This document shows, in pieces, positions 50,056 through 59,380 of a DNA stretch of 64,000 nt. Below the pieces are notes generated by a model. That model had not been told where the DNA came from, made no database searches, and saw only the letters and a program-made list of their open reading frames with translations. How positions within the stretch are numbered: position 1 is the first letter of the stretch; every line of letters begins with the position of its first letter. Source of the DNA: Pantoea sp. IMH (GTDB taxonomy: Bacteria > Pseudomonadota > Gammaproteobacteria > Enterobacterales > Enterobacteriaceae); assembly GCF_000599885.1 (NCBI RefSeq), contig NZ_JFGT01000006.1, positions 496,001 to 560,000 of the forward strand, read 5' to 3'. The position numbers and the translations under genes are program-made.

Positions 50056-50256
50056 TTACCGGTTAAGTGCTGCTGGCAGATAAGCGCGATTGATCAGGCG
50101 TATATCGGTGGCGTTGTCTGAAGCATCTGATGACAGCGCCACCGTGGTCACGGCACTGTACAGCGTTGACGTTATCGCGGTGAAACTTTGCGCGAAGCTG
50201 CCGTAAGAGATCAGTGAAAGCGTCACAGCGGCGACAAGAGAGGTGAGAGATTTCAT
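50056..50256 (-). CDS. Small secreted protein, BhsA/McbA-like (divergent copy)
   Basis: A 66-residue protein with a clear signal peptide (MKSLTSLVAAVTLSLISYGSFA). The mature part aligns with the upstream neighbour (50333-50542), sharing SFAQS, a central SDAS/AQSGS region and ending INRAYLPAALNR against DNRAYVTARLLK. It has diverged in the middle, so it may be a decaying or specialised duplicate. I chose the second ATG (50256) because it aligns exactly with the paralogue's start; 50262 is also possible. Confidence 0.72.
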   Translation of the reverse strand: MKSLTSLVAAVTLSLISYGSFAQSFTAITSTLYSAVTTVALSSDASDNATDIRLINRAYLPAALNR

Positions 50257-50332
50257 GGCCATGCCTTATTCCGGTTCAGTAATGCTTCAGGGTCAATCAT
50301 CAGAATCTGAAGCGGGCGTCAGAGCTGGCCGA

Positions 50333-50542
50333 TCATTTAAGCAGTCTGGCGGTAACGTAAGCACGGTTATCAACGCGGGCGCCGGTAATCGTGTAGGAAC
50401 TTCCTGACTGAGCGGCCAGCGATGCGACTTTAGCTTCCGCATCCTCAAGCGTGGTGGCCGTTGCGGTAAGGCTCTGAGCAAAGCTGGTAAATGAAATCAG
50501 AGAAAGAACGGTAACTGCGGCAAAATTTTTGATCGATATCAT
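50333..50542 (-). CDS. DUF1471 (YdgH/BhsA/McbA)-like small secreted protein
   Basis: A 69-residue protein with signal peptide ending SFA-QS and a short mature domain whose end, SSYTITGARVDNRAYVTARLLK, resembles the BhsA/McbA family C-terminal strand (ASxITxAxGxNxLxxTAxIYK type). These proteins act in the envelope in stress resistance and biofilm control. It has ribosome site GAGGAA. Together with the tandem copy downstream and the divergent AraC-type gene it forms a small stress-like cluster. Confidence 0.78.
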   Translation of the reverse strand: MISIKNFAAVTVLSLISFTSFAQSLTATATTLEDAEAKVASLAAQSGSSYTITGARVDNRAYVTARLLK

Positions 50543-50901
50543 GGTGATTTCCTCGGTTGTGTCAGGTTTTCATGGGGCGCTGTGCCCCGATGGAATGCAT
50601 AATAAAGCGGAGCAGGGATAATCAAAATAGGTCAACTTTGCCGAAGAAAATCAGAAAATTTGAACAAGTGGATGAGGCTTCCCGGATGTGGAAGGAACCA
50701 GATAAAGCGCATAATACCGGCCATATCAAAAATCAATTATCCGATCGTATACCTATCCATCTGTATACTTATCCGTTTGTATAAGTTTCTTTTTACCGCC
50801 CCCCATCTGATAATTACCTCTCACTTTGTTATAAGACTCCGTCGCGATGACTTTACGCGCTTCGTCGCTTTTGATACGCACTAATATCAGGCAGGACGTT
50901 T
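50543..50901. other. Divergent regulatory region, 50543-50901
   Basis: 359 bp between the BhsA-like gene and the AraC-type regulator. Apart from three tandem 16-bp repeats at 50739-50786 I see no gene. A 75-codon frame at 50557-50784 (plus) lacks a ribosome site and runs through the repeats, so it is not called. Confidence 0.6.
50739..50786. repeat. Three tandem 16-bp repeats (operator-like)
   Basis: Adjacent units ATCCGATCGTATACCT, ATCCATCTGTATACTT and ATCCGTTTGTATAAGT start at 50739, 50755 and 50771. All share ATCC and GTATA at fixed places. The array lies 116 bp before the AraC-type start and about 200 bp from the BhsA-like start. Confidence 0.75.
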
Positions 50902-51369
50902 ATGAACTTTGTAAATGATGAATTTAATGAGTCGCTGCTCATGGACGCTAACCGTAATAAAATAATGTGTTCCGTAGTGAATGATATTATCCCGTGGATT
51001 GAGGACCATCTCTACGATGAAAATATTCGCGTGCGTAACGTTACGCAGAGAAGTGGCTATGGACACTGGCATTTTCAACGCATCTTCAGGGAGCATACAG
51101 GTTACAGCCTGGGTGAGTATATTCGTGTCAGAAGAGTGATCAGGGCGGCTATCTCAGTTATCTATACAAAGAAAGGAATTATTCAGATTGCCATAGATAA
51201 CGGGTTTACCAGTCAGCAAACTTTTTCCAGGACATTCCGTAAATATCTTCATGCGCCACCCGGCAGGTTCAGAAAAAAATATATAAACCGCGAAAAAGAT
51301 TTCTGCACGCTTATGAGCAGGGTTTTCAGGGTTAACTACGATGACCAGCGAATGCTTAGCGTGGCTTAA
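50902..51369 (+). CDS. MarA/SoxS-like AraC-family regulator
   Basis: A 155-residue regulator consisting mainly of one AraC DNA-binding domain with both helix-turn-helices: VRNVTQRSGYGHWHFQRIFREHTGYSLGEYI and IIQIAIDNGFTSQQTFSRTFRKYLHAPPGRFR. The sequence resembles MarA (GYSKWHLQRMF, GFESQQTLTRTFK) and SoxS. It has no ligand domain, so it is probably controlled by its abundance. Beyond the domain there is an N-terminal segment of about 25 residues and a C-terminal tail of about 25. The GC content looks lower than in neighbouring genes, suggesting transfer. Confidence 0.88.
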   Translation: MNFVNDEFNESLLMDANRNKIMCSVVNDIIPWIEDHLYDENIRVRNVTQRSGYGHWHFQRIFREHTGYSLGEYIRVRRVIRAAISVIYTKKGIIQIAIDNGFTSQQTFSRTFRKYLHAPPGRFRKKYINREKDFCTLMSRVFRVNYDDQRMLSVA

Positions 51370-51489
51370 ATGTTCACGCAGTAGCGATAAAATGGTTTTT
51401 TGGCTGGGGATAGCGGGTTTATCCGCCCGTTGAAGCTATCTGACCGCATATAACACAACACTTACTGCAATTGATAACAGGGAATAATA

Positions 51490-52509
51490 ATGAATTTAAA
51501 AATAAAACTCGGTGCACTCTTTCTGGCTGCGCAAATGACTCACGCATTTGCGGCAACGACTGAAAACACACCTGCGCCAACGGCAGGCGTGGCCAGTTTT
51601 CTTCAGGTGCTGAACAGCGGCGGCGGTAAGCCGATCGAGCAGCTGTCACCCGGGGATGCCCGCGAAGTCCTTATTGGCGCGCAAAAAGGCGTTACGCTTC
51701 CTCCCGCTCAGGTCTCAGAGAAAGTGATCACCGCGCTGGGTAAACCTTTAACGCTGACAATTGTAAAACCTGAAAAGGCCACGGGCGCGCTACCGGTCTT
51801 TATGTTTTTCCACGGTGGCGGCTGGGTGCTGGGCGATTATCAGACGCATGAGCGCCTGGTCCGCGATCTGGTTAACGGATCTGGTGCCGCTGCGGTATTT
51901 GTTAATTATACGTCTTCGCCGGAAGCCCATTATCCTGTGGCGATTACGCAGGCCTATGAGGCGACCAAATGGGTCGCTGAGCACGGCGCTGAGATTGGCG
52001 TTGACGGTTCACGCATCGCGCTGGTGGGGAACAGCGTTGGCGGCAATATGGTGGCGGCGGTTGCGCTACAGGCGCAGCGTTATCACACGCCTGCTATCCG
52101 CTACAATGTTATGCTGTGGCCAGTGACCGATGCCCGTTTTGACAATGCCTCCTATCATCAGTTTGCGGAAGGCCACTTCCTGACCCGTAATATGATGAAG
52201 TGGTTCTGGGATAACTACACAACATCTGAGCAGGATCGCAGCAATATTCTGGCCTCTCCGTTACGCGCGACAACGGAGCAGCTGAAAGAGCTATCCCCGA
52301 CACTGATCCAGACCGCCGAGTTAGACGTTTTGCGTGATGAAGGCGAAGCCTTTGGCCGTAAACTTGACGCCGCAGGCGTACCTGTGACAGTGACGCGCTA
52401 TAACGGCATGATTCACGATTATGGACTGCTTAATCCATTGAGTAACGAGCCTACTGTACGCACGGCGCTTGAGCAGGCTTCGGCAGAACTGCGTGCGCAT
52501 CTGAAGTAA
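51490..52509 (+). CDS. Secreted alpha/beta hydrolase (HSL/esterase type)
   Basis: A 339-residue protein with a signal peptide (LGALFLAAQMTHAFA-AT). The hormone-sensitive-lipase family features are complete: oxyanion motif HGGGW at 108-112, nucleophile Ser182 in GNSVGG, Asp279 in AELDVLRDEG and His309 in GMIHDYG. It therefore should be a periplasmic or exported esterase or acetyl-hydrolase. It is 120 bp downstream of the AraC-type regulator and may be its target. It ends at a strong bidirectional terminator. Confidence 0.9.
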   Translation: MNLKIKLGALFLAAQMTHAFAATTENTPAPTAGVASFLQVLNSGGGKPIEQLSPGDAREVLIGAQKGVTLPPAQVSEKVITALGKPLTLTIVKPEKATGALPVFMFFHGGGWVLGDYQTHERLVRDLVNGSGAAAVFVNYTSSPEAHYPVAITQAYEATKWVAEHGAEIGVDGSRIALVGNSVGGNMVAAVALQAQRYHTPAIRYNVMLWPVTDARFDNASYHQFAEGHFLTRNMMKWFWDNYTTSEQDRSNILASPLRATTEQLKELSPTLIQTAELDVLRDEGEAFGRKLDAAGVPVTVTRYNGMIHDYGLLNPLSNEPTVRTALEQASAELRAHLK

Positions 52510-52596
52510 AGGTTTCCAGGTTCAGGAGTGGTAAAGACTGTTCGCCCCTCATTTCCGTGCGAATAAACGGGGAATTAACGGCAGGCGGGAGTAAAT

Positions 52597-52634
52597 AAAA
52601 AGCCGGACGGAGATCGCCGTCCGGCTTTAATTTT
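52597..52634. terminator. Bidirectional terminator, hydrolase and lipoprotein genes
   Basis: AAAAGCCGGACGG and CCGTCCGGCTTT pair around AGATCG; T-rich sequence follows on both strands. The hydrolase gene (plus) and the lipoprotein gene (minus) converge here. Confidence 0.9.
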
Positions 52635-52700
52635 TACGTTCTCAGCACCCTGAAATGGTTATCCTCTGTAACTCTGCTGACGCGTTGTCGACAGGGACAC

Positions 52701-53198
52701 TTAAAAGTCCAGCAAAGGTTGCCGAGTCTCAGCGGCAGGCTCAGGCTTGAGTTTTTCGGCAGGAATCTTACAGAGAAAACCAGCCAGGATACCGATAAGG
52801 GAATCTTCCGGGAAACTTTGCCACTGTCCAATTGAGGTGCCTTTACTCATTAATTTCCCTTCAGCAAAAGGTTCCGAGAACATATTGCGCGCCATAACAG
52901 CACGCTGGTTATTGGTGCAGTTAATGACATTCACCGCACGTGAACTGGCAATAGAGGTCGGCGGATTTTCAGATAAACGGGCTGGCTTGGCGTAGTTATT
53001 GATCATATAAAACCGGCGCAGATTGCTGTTTCCCTGATAGGCAGAAACCACACGAAGATCCGCATAGCTTGTAAAATCTTTGCCAGTCAGAATTTTGAAA
53101 AAGCCGGCAGGAGGTTTTCCCGTAGCGGGAGGCGACGTTTCAGGTGAATTCGTACAACCAGCCAATAATAAAGCGGCCAGAATAAATAAACCCCTCAT
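52701..53198 (-). CDS. Putative outer-membrane lipoprotein, surface-adhesin-E-like
   Basis: A 165-residue lipoprotein precursor with lipobox LAGC (Cys15, followed by Thr, consistent with outer-membrane sorting). After a Pro-rich linker, the domain (SYADLRVVSAYQGNSNLRRF ... NVINCTNNQRAVMARNMFS ... WQSFPEDSLIGILAGFLC) has the two Cys and the W..F..P pattern that I associate with the surface-adhesin E family; this is a resemblance, not a firm match. Its ATG overlaps the stop of the upstream secreted protein (ATGA), so the two are coupled. Confidence 0.78.
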   Translation of the reverse strand: MRGLFILAALLLAGCTNSPETSPPATGKPPAGFFKILTGKDFTSYADLRVVSAYQGNSNLRRFYMINNYAKPARLSENPPTSIASSRAVNVINCTNNQRAVMARNMFSEPFAEGKLMSKGTSIGQWQSFPEDSLIGILAGFLCKIPAEKLKPEPAAETRQPLLDF

Positions 53199-53812
53199 GG
53201 CCGTTTCTCCTCAGCTAAATCCGGGCGAACAGTGTAGAGCAGTTCAGGCGGAACATCGCCCTGAATCGAGCACAACAATTTTGTCTGGTTGCCACTCTTG
53301 CTCAGCATCAATAATTTCTCAGTACTTCCCTTTGCTGGTGCAATGCTTCCTACTGCAGCGGGATTTTTTTTCCAGTCATGCTCACCGGGGTCTTTAATCA
53401 GCGCCTGACTGTAATATTCATCGTCTGCCCTGGACCAGCTGAGATGATTTAGCTGAGTCATGACGATCTCAGGTGATTCTTTAAGAATGAAACCCCAGTA
53501 ATAATATTTACCCATATTGAGCGCTTCAAGATTACTGGTTTGCAGATAATATCCAAGGATCGTTAAGTTCGAATCAAGGAGTGGCTGGGTGAACCAGAGA
53601 GTTCCGTTATCAGCTGACGGGACTTTAAACCATGCATGATGCTGGTGACCAGCGATCACCGGGGCTACCGGCTTAATTTCATTTTGCCGATCGTGGATTG
53701 CGCTAAAGAAGCTGTCGTCGCAGTTTGCAAGACTTTCCATCAAAGTAGCAGCATGTGAAGAAGAGGCCGCACCCGTAAGGGCTAAGATCAAAGAACAGAT
53801 TGTTTTATGCAC
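53195..53812 (-). CDS. Secreted protein of unknown function, coupled to the lipoprotein
   Basis: A 205-residue protein starting at a GTG (MHKTICSLILALTGAASSSHA then TLMES) with a good signal peptide and the ribosome site AAGGGA 7 bases upstream. The mature part has three Cys (LANCDDS, LLCSIQG) and a central AGHQHHAWFKVPSADNGTLWF ... GKYYYWGFILK, like a beta-rich periplasmic domain. The same frame stays open 66 codons upstream to 54010, which I treat as non-coding or a remnant. No family is recognised. The 4-bp overlap with the lipoprotein suggests a complex or shared pathway. Confidence 0.75.
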   Translation of the reverse strand: MHKTICSLILALTGAASSSHAATLMESLANCDDSFFSAIHDRQNEIKPVAPVIAGHQHHAWFKVPSADNGTLWFTQPLLDSNLTILGYYLQTSNLEALNMGKYYYWGFILKESPEIVMTQLNHLSWSRADDEYYSQALIKDPGEHDWKKNPAAVGSIAPAKGSTEKLLMLSKSGNQTKLLCSIQGDVPPELLYTVRPDLAEEKRP

Positions 53813-54071
53813 AGAATATCCCTTCTGTCGGAGTAAATCCTTTATATCGGCAGGCATGCCGGGCGCTTTAACGTTAACCAATGAAGTCAATAAGGCCGAG
53901 CCACTCTTTCTGAAGCCATTTAACAGACTTTCAGCGAAAGCGACATCATAACCACCCAGTCCAGGGCTGACGTAAGATAGAACGTTAAAGAGACGTAAAG
54001 CGTCTTTCACCCATCAAGGCCGGGGGGGATTTGGGTTCACCAATACTCAAAGGCTGAAAACCACGTTTCCG
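53813..54071. other. Region upstream of the secreted-protein gene
   Basis: The gap to nth is 259 bp. Part of it (53813-54010) is open in frame with the secreted protein and reads MKDALRLFNVLSYVSPGLGG onward, protein-like in composition. It may be a remnant of another gene or chance; it ends at a weak start only. Confidence 0.4.
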
Positions 54072-54704
54072 CTATTCTACCTTATCCGGATACTCGCACA
54101 AATCCTCAATCAGGCAGGAACCACAGCGGGGTTTACGCGCCACGCAGGTATAGCGACCATGCAGGATAAACCAGTGGTGACAGTCCACCTTGAACGCCGT
54201 TGGCACAACTTTCAGCAGTTTCTCCTCCACCTGCTCAACATTCTTACCGGGCGCGAAATTCGTGCGGTTACAGACGCGGAAAATATGGGTATCCACGGCG
54301 ATAGTTGGCCAGCCGAAAGCGGTGTTTAACACGACATTAGCGGTCTTGCGACCCACGCCGGGTAGCGCTTCGAGCGCTTCACGATTTTCTGGCACTTCGC
54401 CCTGATGCTTATCCAGCAAAATACGGCAGGTTTTGATCACGTTTTCTGCCTTGCTGTTAAACAGGCCGATAGTTTTGATGTACTCCTTTACGCCCTCCAC
54501 GCCAAGCTCCAGCATCGCCGCGGGCGTATTAGCGACGGGATAGAGTTTTGCCGTGGCTTTATTTACGCTGACGTCGGTAGCCTGCGCGGAAAGCAGCACC
54601 GAAATCAGCAGTTCAAAAGGGGAGGTGTAAACCAGTTCCGTGGTGGGATGCGGGTTGTTATCCCGCAGCCGGGTTAGAATAAGCTCTCTTTTTTCCTTGT
54701 TCAC
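54072..54704 (-). CDS. nth: Endonuclease III
   Basis: A 210-residue DNA glycosylase/AP lyase that removes oxidised pyrimidines. The helix-hairpin-helix and catalytic region [28 protein letters not shown] contain Lys120 and Asp138. The C-terminal [4Fe-4S] motif is C-x6-C-x2-C-x5-C ([17 protein letters not shown]). It overlaps rsxE by 4 bp and is the last gene of the rsx operon. Confidence 0.98.
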   Translation of the reverse strand: MNKEKRELILTRLRDNNPHPTTELVYTSPFELLISVLLSAQATDVSVNKATAKLYPVANTPAAMLELGVEGVKEYIKTIGLFNSKAENVIKTCRILLDKHQGEVPENREALEALPGVGRKTANVVLNTAFGWPTIAVDTHIFRVCNRTNFAPGKNVEQVEEKLLKVVPTAFKVDCHHWFILHGRYTCVARKPRCGSCLIEDLCEYPDKVE

Positions 54705-55402
54705 AGCGCGCTCGCTTTTCCTTCTGGCAGATTTTCCTGCGCTTTGCTGGCGGCGCGTGCCGCCCGTGCTGACATTTTCTGATCGATAACGTATTTTGCC
54801 GCCAGCAGCATGCCAAGGCCGATAAACGCGCCCGGCGGCAGCATTGCCAGCAGCATCGGGGAGTCGAAATGCACGATCTCAATCCGTAATGCTTTCGCCC
54901 AGGGACCGAGCAGCCGATCGGCACCGTCAAACAGCGTGCCACTCCCGATAATCTCGCGCATCGCGCCCAGCACAACCATGACGCTGGTGGCGCCAGCGCC
55001 GATAGCCAGCCCGTCCAGCGCGGAGAGCGGCACGGTATTTTTCGACGCCACCGCCTCGGCGCGGCCCACGACGATACAGTTAGTGACGATCAGCGGAATA
55101 AAGATGCCTAATGACTGATAAAGTTCGTAAGCATAGGCATTAATCAGTAGCTGCACGCAGCTGACCACCGAAGCGATGATCATCACATAAATCGGGATAC
55201 GGATCTCGGATGGCACCCAGCGCCGTGAGGCGGAAACCGCTGAGTTAGTGCAGATCAGCACCAGCGTGGTTGCCAGCCCAAGCCCTAACGCGTTGGTCGC
55301 TGTAGAGGTGACGGCCAGTAGCGGACAGAGGCCCAGCAGCTGAACCAGCGCCGAGTTATTCTTCCACAGCCCGCCGACGATCAGGCTTTTTGCTTCACTC
55401 AT
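54701..55402 (-). CDS. rsxE: Electron transport complex subunit RsxE
   Basis: A 233-residue inner-membrane subunit of the Rsx/Rnf complex, with six hydrophobic helices. It matches E. coli RsxE (231): [21 protein letters not shown] and [21 protein letters not shown] carry the conserved pore region. The start at 55402 ([11 protein letters not shown]) overlaps the rsxG 3' end by 8 bp; a longer frame start at 55468 is rejected. Confidence 0.96.
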   Translation of the reverse strand: MSEAKSLIVGGLWKNNSALVQLLGLCPLLAVTSTATNALGLGLATTLVLICTNSAVSASRRWVPSEIRIPIYVMIIASVVSCVQLLINAYAYELYQSLGIFIPLIVTNCIVVGRAEAVASKNTVPLSALDGLAIGAGATSVMVVLGAMREIIGSGTLFDGADRLLGPWAKALRIEIVHFDSPMLLAMLPPGAFIGLGMLLAAKYVIDQKMSARAARAASKAQENLPEGKASAL

Positions 55403-56024
55403 TGGCATCTCCGCAGGTTGGCAACGAGGCAAGCTGCCCCGGTAAGGTTTCACTAAAGAGCGTGGCACGTTTGGTCGCGTTTACCACGGCGCGGGGGGTG
55501 ATGGTTGCCCCGGTAAACTGATCGAATTCGCCGCCATCCTTTTTCACCGCGAAGCGGGCATCGTCAGGGCCGTTCAGATGTTTACCGCGAAAGTGAGTGA
55601 TCCAGTCAGAAATACGCAGGTCGATTTTATCGCCCAGTCCCGGCGTTTCATGATGATCGACCACGCGCACACCGAGTACCGTGCCGTTAAAGTCGGCCCC
55701 AACAAGCATGTGAATGGCACCAGAATACCCGTCCGGCGCCGTAGCCTCAATCGCGACCGCGACGGGATGCATATCTTTTCGCGCCACATAGAGCCTGTGT
55801 GGTCCGCTGCCGAGTGCAGCATCGGTGACAACGTAACATTCATTCTGCATGGCGTTATTATAGCGTTCAGGCGGAACAACCTGATCCAGCAAGATTTTTT
55901 GCTGTAAAACACTCTGATGCGCAATGGTCGGTTTGGTTACCGTATTCACTACTGCCGTCAGGCCCGTGGTCACGGCAGCGAAAATCGCCAGGGTGACGCC
56001 ATTTTTACGAATCGCGTTCAGCAT
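55395..56024 (-). CDS. rsxG: Electron transport complex flavoprotein RsxG
   Basis: A 209-residue protein with an N-terminal membrane anchor ([21 protein letters not shown]) and a periplasmic FMN-binding domain. The covalent FMN motif TGAT ends at Thr174 ([15 protein letters not shown]). It accepts electrons in the Rsx complex, which keeps SoxR reduced. It overlaps rsxD by 1 bp and rsxE by 8 bp. Confidence 0.96.
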   Translation of the reverse strand: MLNAIRKNGVTLAIFAAVTTGLTAVVNTVTKPTIAHQSVLQQKILLDQVVPPERYNNAMQNECYVVTDAALGSGPHRLYVARKDMHPVAVAIEATAPDGYSGAIHMLVGADFNGTVLGVRVVDHHETPGLGDKIDLRISDWITHFRGKHLNGPDDARFAVKKDGGEFDQFTGATITPRAVVNATKRATLFSETLPGQLASLPTCGDANE

Positions 56025-57085
56025 TACGGCTCCTTCCTGTGACCGTAGACGCGGGGCTGCGTATAGTAATCAATCAGCGGTACGGCGATATTCGCCAGCA
56101 GAACTGCAAACGCCACGCCGTCCGGATAGCCGCCAAACCGGCGGATTAGCCAGACCAGCAGGCCAATCAGCACGCCATAGATCAGCCGGCCCTTATTGGT
56201 GGTCGAGGCGGTAACCGGGTCGGTAGCGATAAAAAAAGCGCCGAGCATAGTCGCGCCGGAAAAGAGATGGATTACTGGCGAGACCTGGCTTTCCGGTGAC
56301 CAGAGCCAGCCGAGAGTGGAAAACAGCCCGAGCGAGAGCAGAAAGCTGGCCGGAATATGCCAGCGTATATTCCCGCTCCAGAGTAAAAACAGGCCGCCGG
56401 CCAGATAACCCACGTTCACCCACTGCCAGCCAAGACCCGCTAACACGCCGCCGTAGATCGGCTGTGCCAGCAGTTGCTCAGCGCTGTGTCCGGCGCGCAA
56501 ACCGGTTTTGAAAGTGTCGAGCGGCGTGGCCTGGCTTATGCCATCAACGCTGAGCTGAAGCTGCTGCATCGTCGCGCCATCAAGCGTGTGGCCGTGGAAG
56601 ATCATGCTTAATGTATCCATCAGACCAGGTGTCACCGCCTGCAGAGCTTCCGGTGGTAACCAACTGGTCATCTGCACCGGAAATGAGATCAGCAGCACCA
56701 CATAGCCCACCATCGCCGGGTTAAAGGGGTTCTGGCCTAATCCACCGTAAAGCTGTTTAGAGATAACAATAGCGAATACCGTTCCCGTAACAATCACCCA
56801 CCAGGGCGCCAGCGGCGGAATACTGATACCAAGCAGCAACGCGGTGAGCAGGGCAGAGTTATCGCCAAGCGTCCTGCGCAGCGGCAGCTTACGCAGCTTC
56901 AGCACGGCCGCCTCAGCGGTAAGCGCGGCGGCGGCGGCAATCACCACCTGAATCAGGTTGCCAGGGCCAAAAAAGTAACACTGGGCGGCAAGGCCCGGTA
57001 GCGCGGCAAGCAGTACCAGCAGCATTATGGTACTGGTACTGCGGTGGTTATGCGTGTAAGGCGAACTAGCGATGCGAAAAGCCAT
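56024..57085 (-). CDS. rsxD: Electron transport complex subunit RsxD
   Basis: A 353-residue inner-membrane flavoprotein with about nine hydrophobic segments, the NqrB/RnfD homologue. The covalent FMN-type Thr is expected in the segment [14 protein letters not shown]-terminal [19 protein letters not shown] matches E. coli RsxD. It directly follows rsxC with no spacer. Confidence 0.95.
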   Translation of the reverse strand: MAFRIASSPYTHNHRSTSTIMLLVLLAALPGLAAQCYFFGPGNLIQVVIAAAAALTAEAAVLKLRKLPLRRTLGDNSALLTALLLGISIPPLAPWWVIVTGTVFAIVISKQLYGGLGQNPFNPAMVGYVVLLISFPVQMTSWLPPEALQAVTPGLMDTLSMIFHGHTLDGATMQQLQLSVDGISQATPLDTFKTGLRAGHSAEQLLAQPIYGGVLAGLGWQWVNVGYLAGGLFLLWSGNIRWHIPASFLLSLGLFSTLGWLWSPESQVSPVIHLFSGATMLGAFFIATDPVTASTTNKGRLIYGVLIGLLVWLIRRFGGYPDGVAFAVLLANIAVPLIDYYTQPRVYGHRKEP

Positions 57086-59380
57086 TTAATCCTCTTGCGT
57101 GGAGTGCTGCGCCTTGCGCGCTTTTACGCGGGCGATGGCGGCTGCCACGGCAGCTTTACGGGGATCGTCGGGGGGCTCCGGCGTATCCTGATGAGTAGTG
57201 TGCTGTGCCGGAATTTCCAGCGGTTTGTTGTTATTTTCAATTGCGGATGTCGCCGCACCGCTCTGGTCAGCGTCTTTTGCTGCCGCGTTTTCAGCCGCTT
57301 TCGCTGCCTTCTTCGCTTTGGCACGGGCGACGGCGGCTTCCACTGCCGCTTTACGGGGATCGACCGGCGTTTGCGGTGCGGTAGTTGCCGGAGAGGATGC
57401 CGTAGTAGCTGCATCCCCTGATTCAGGCTCTGCTGCCGCGTTTTCCGCCGCTTTCGCCGCTTTCTTCGCTTTGGCACGGGCGATGGCGGCTTCCACTGCC
57501 GCTTTACGGGGATCGACCGGCGTTTGCGGCTCGTTATGCTCCGGAGCCGCCAGGGCGTTATCCGCTTCTTTCTCTGCCTTCTTCGCTTTAGCGCGGGCGA
57601 TGGCGGCTTCCACTGCTGCTTTACGCGGATCGACCGGCGCGTCTGAGGCGGCCTCATTCGCTTCCGGTGCCGGGGCTTTTTTCGCTTTCGCCCGCGCAAT
57701 GGCGGCTTCAACGGCAGCCTTACGGGGATCGCCGGCCTGACGGGTGGCCGGTTCAGTTTCTGACTGCGTTTCAGCCTGGTGCGCCCGTGCCATCGCCTTC
57801 CGGGCTTCACGCTGTCTGATGACCGTGTCGCTCTCTTCTGCTGTTTCTGCCGGCGCTTCAGCGGCCTGCTGCTTCGCCTTCACTCTTGCCAGCGCGGCGG
57901 CTACTTCGCCGTTATCGTTACCGCTGACGGTGCGTTTCGCCTGCTGATGGCGCGCCTCGCGGGCCTGTTTTTCCCGCTCCAGACGGGCCAGACGGGCTTC
58001 AAAACGGGCCTTCGCCTGCGCGGTGCGTTCTGCTTCCAGATCGATAGCCCGGATCTCCGCTTTCTCCTGACGGTAATACTGCACCAGCGGAATATTGCTG
58101 GGGCAGACCCAGGCACAGGCGCCACACTCAATGCAGTCGGCAATATTATGGCTGCGGGCCTTATCGTGATCGCCGCCGCGACTGTACCAGTAGAGCTGCT
58201 GCGGCAGTAGCGCGGCGGGGCAGACGTCGGCACAGGCGCTGCAGCGGATACAGGATTTCTCTTCTTCTGGTTCTCCCATCTCGCTCGCAGAGGGGGCCAG
58301 AATGCAGTTAGTGATTTTCACTACCGGCACGTCGAGCGTCGGCAGAGTAAAGCCCATCAGCGGGCCGCCCATCACCACCATCTGGCGTGGACCCGGCATA
58401 AAGTCTGCATTGTGCAACAGGTGGCTGATTGGCGTGCCCAGACGCCCCCAGACGTTGCCCGGCTCTCTGACCGAGCCGCCGGTCAGCGTGACCACACGTT
58501 CGGTCAGCGGCTCGCCGTCAATAATGGCGCGCTTGACGGCAAAGGCAGTCCCCACGTTCTGCATCAGAACGCCAATATCCGTTGAACGTCCTCCGTGAGG
58601 CACCTCAAGTCCGGTCAGAATTTTGGTCAGCTGTTTTGCGCCGCCTGAAGGGTATTTGGTTGGGATAACGCGAACCTGGAGATCTTTTGCGCCACCCAGT
58701 GCTTTTTTAAGCGCGCTGATAGCCTGCGGTTTATTATCCTCAATACCAATGAGTACGCGATCGGCATGCAGCACCCAGGCCAGTATCCGGCAGCCTTCCA
58801 GCACCTCCTCAGCGTAATCCTGCATCAGACGATCGTCAGCGGTGATATAGGGTTCACACTCAGCCGCGTTGATAATCAGCGTCGCCACGCCGTTCAGGCC
58901 GCCTTTCAGTTTGGTGGCCGTGGGAAAACCGGCACCGCCCAGTCCGGCCACGCCAGCCTGATGGATCCGGTTAACCAGCTCCCCGCGGTCAACGCTGCGG
59001 TAATCCTCCAGCTGCTGACGCTCGCACCAGCGATCTTCCCCATCTGGAGAAATGAAGACGCATGTCTCCGTCAGCGCGGAAGGATGAGCTGTGGTATGCG
59101 GGGCGATGGCTTCAACGGTGCCGGAGGTCGGCGCATGGACCGGCAGCATCCTGCCGCGACCAAAGGTCAGCGGCTGGCCGCGCAGGACTTTATCGCCCGG
59201 ACTGACCAGCAGCTCGCCCTCATGACCAATATGCTGCTTGATCGGGACGATAAACTGCGACGCCAGCGGCAGATGGCGTACCGGCATGCCGTTAGAGAGG
59301 GTTTTCATTTCTGGCGGGTGGATGCCGCCCTGAAAATCCCACAGAGGCTCTTTCTTAAAAAAGTTGAACAGATTACGCAT
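57086..59380 (-). CDS. rsxC: Electron transport complex NADH-side subunit RsxC
   Basis: A 764-residue cytoplasmic subunit that carries FMN and two [4Fe-4S] clusters and takes electrons from NADH. The NqrF-like Rossmann-type part includes [19 protein letters not shown]; the clusters are bound by [16 protein letters not shown] and [17 protein letters not shown]. The last 280 residues are an Ala/Lys-rich tail with five copies of a 19-residue motif. I chose the start at 59380 ([12 protein letters not shown]), overlapping rsxB by 8 bp; the longer frame start at 59563 would lie inside rsxB. Confidence 0.96.
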   Translation of the reverse strand: MRNLFNFFKKEPLWDFQGGIHPPEMKTLSNGMPVRHLPLASQFIVPIKQHIGHEGELLVSPGDKVLRGQPLTFGRGRMLPVHAPTSGTVEAIAPHTTAHPSALTETCVFISPDGEDRWCERQQLEDYRSVDRGELVNRIHQAGVAGLGGAGFPTATKLKGGLNGVATLIINAAECEPYITADDRLMQDYAEEVLEGCRILAWVLHADRVLIGIEDNKPQAISALKKALGGAKDLQVRVIPTKYPSGGAKQLTKILTGLEVPHGGRSTDIGVLMQNVGTAFAVKRAIIDGEPLTERVVTLTGGSVREPGNVWGRLGTPISHLLHNADFMPGPRQMVVMGGPLMGFTLPTLDVPVVKITNCILAPSASEMGEPEEEKSCIRCSACADVCPAALLPQQLYWYSRGGDHDKARSHNIADCIECGACAWVCPSNIPLVQYYRQEKAEIRAIDLEAERTAQAKARFEARLARLEREKQAREARHQQAKRTVSGNDNGEVAAALARVKAKQQAAEAPAETAEESDTVIRQREARKAMARAHQAETQSETEPATRQAGDPRKAAVEAAIARAKAKKAPAPEANEAASDAPVDPRKAAVEAAIARAKAKKAEKEADNALAAPEHNEPQTPVDPRKAAVEAAIARAKAKKAAKAAENAAAEPESGDAATTASSPATTAPQTPVDPRKAAVEAAVARAKAKKAAKAAENAAAKDADQSGAATSAIENNNKPLEIPAQHTTHQDTPEPPDDPRKAAVAAAIARVKARKAQHSTQED
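57117..57730 (-). repeat. rsxC: Five-copy repeat encoding the RsxC tail
   Basis: The motif [19 protein letters not shown] occurs at about 57681-57730, 57581-57632, 57463-57516, 57311-57362 and 57117-57166 (the last copy diverged to [19 protein letters not shown]). Linkers between copies are Glu/Ala/Pro-rich and vary in length. E. coli RsxC also has several copies, so copy number probably varies by slippage or recombination. Confidence 0.9.
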
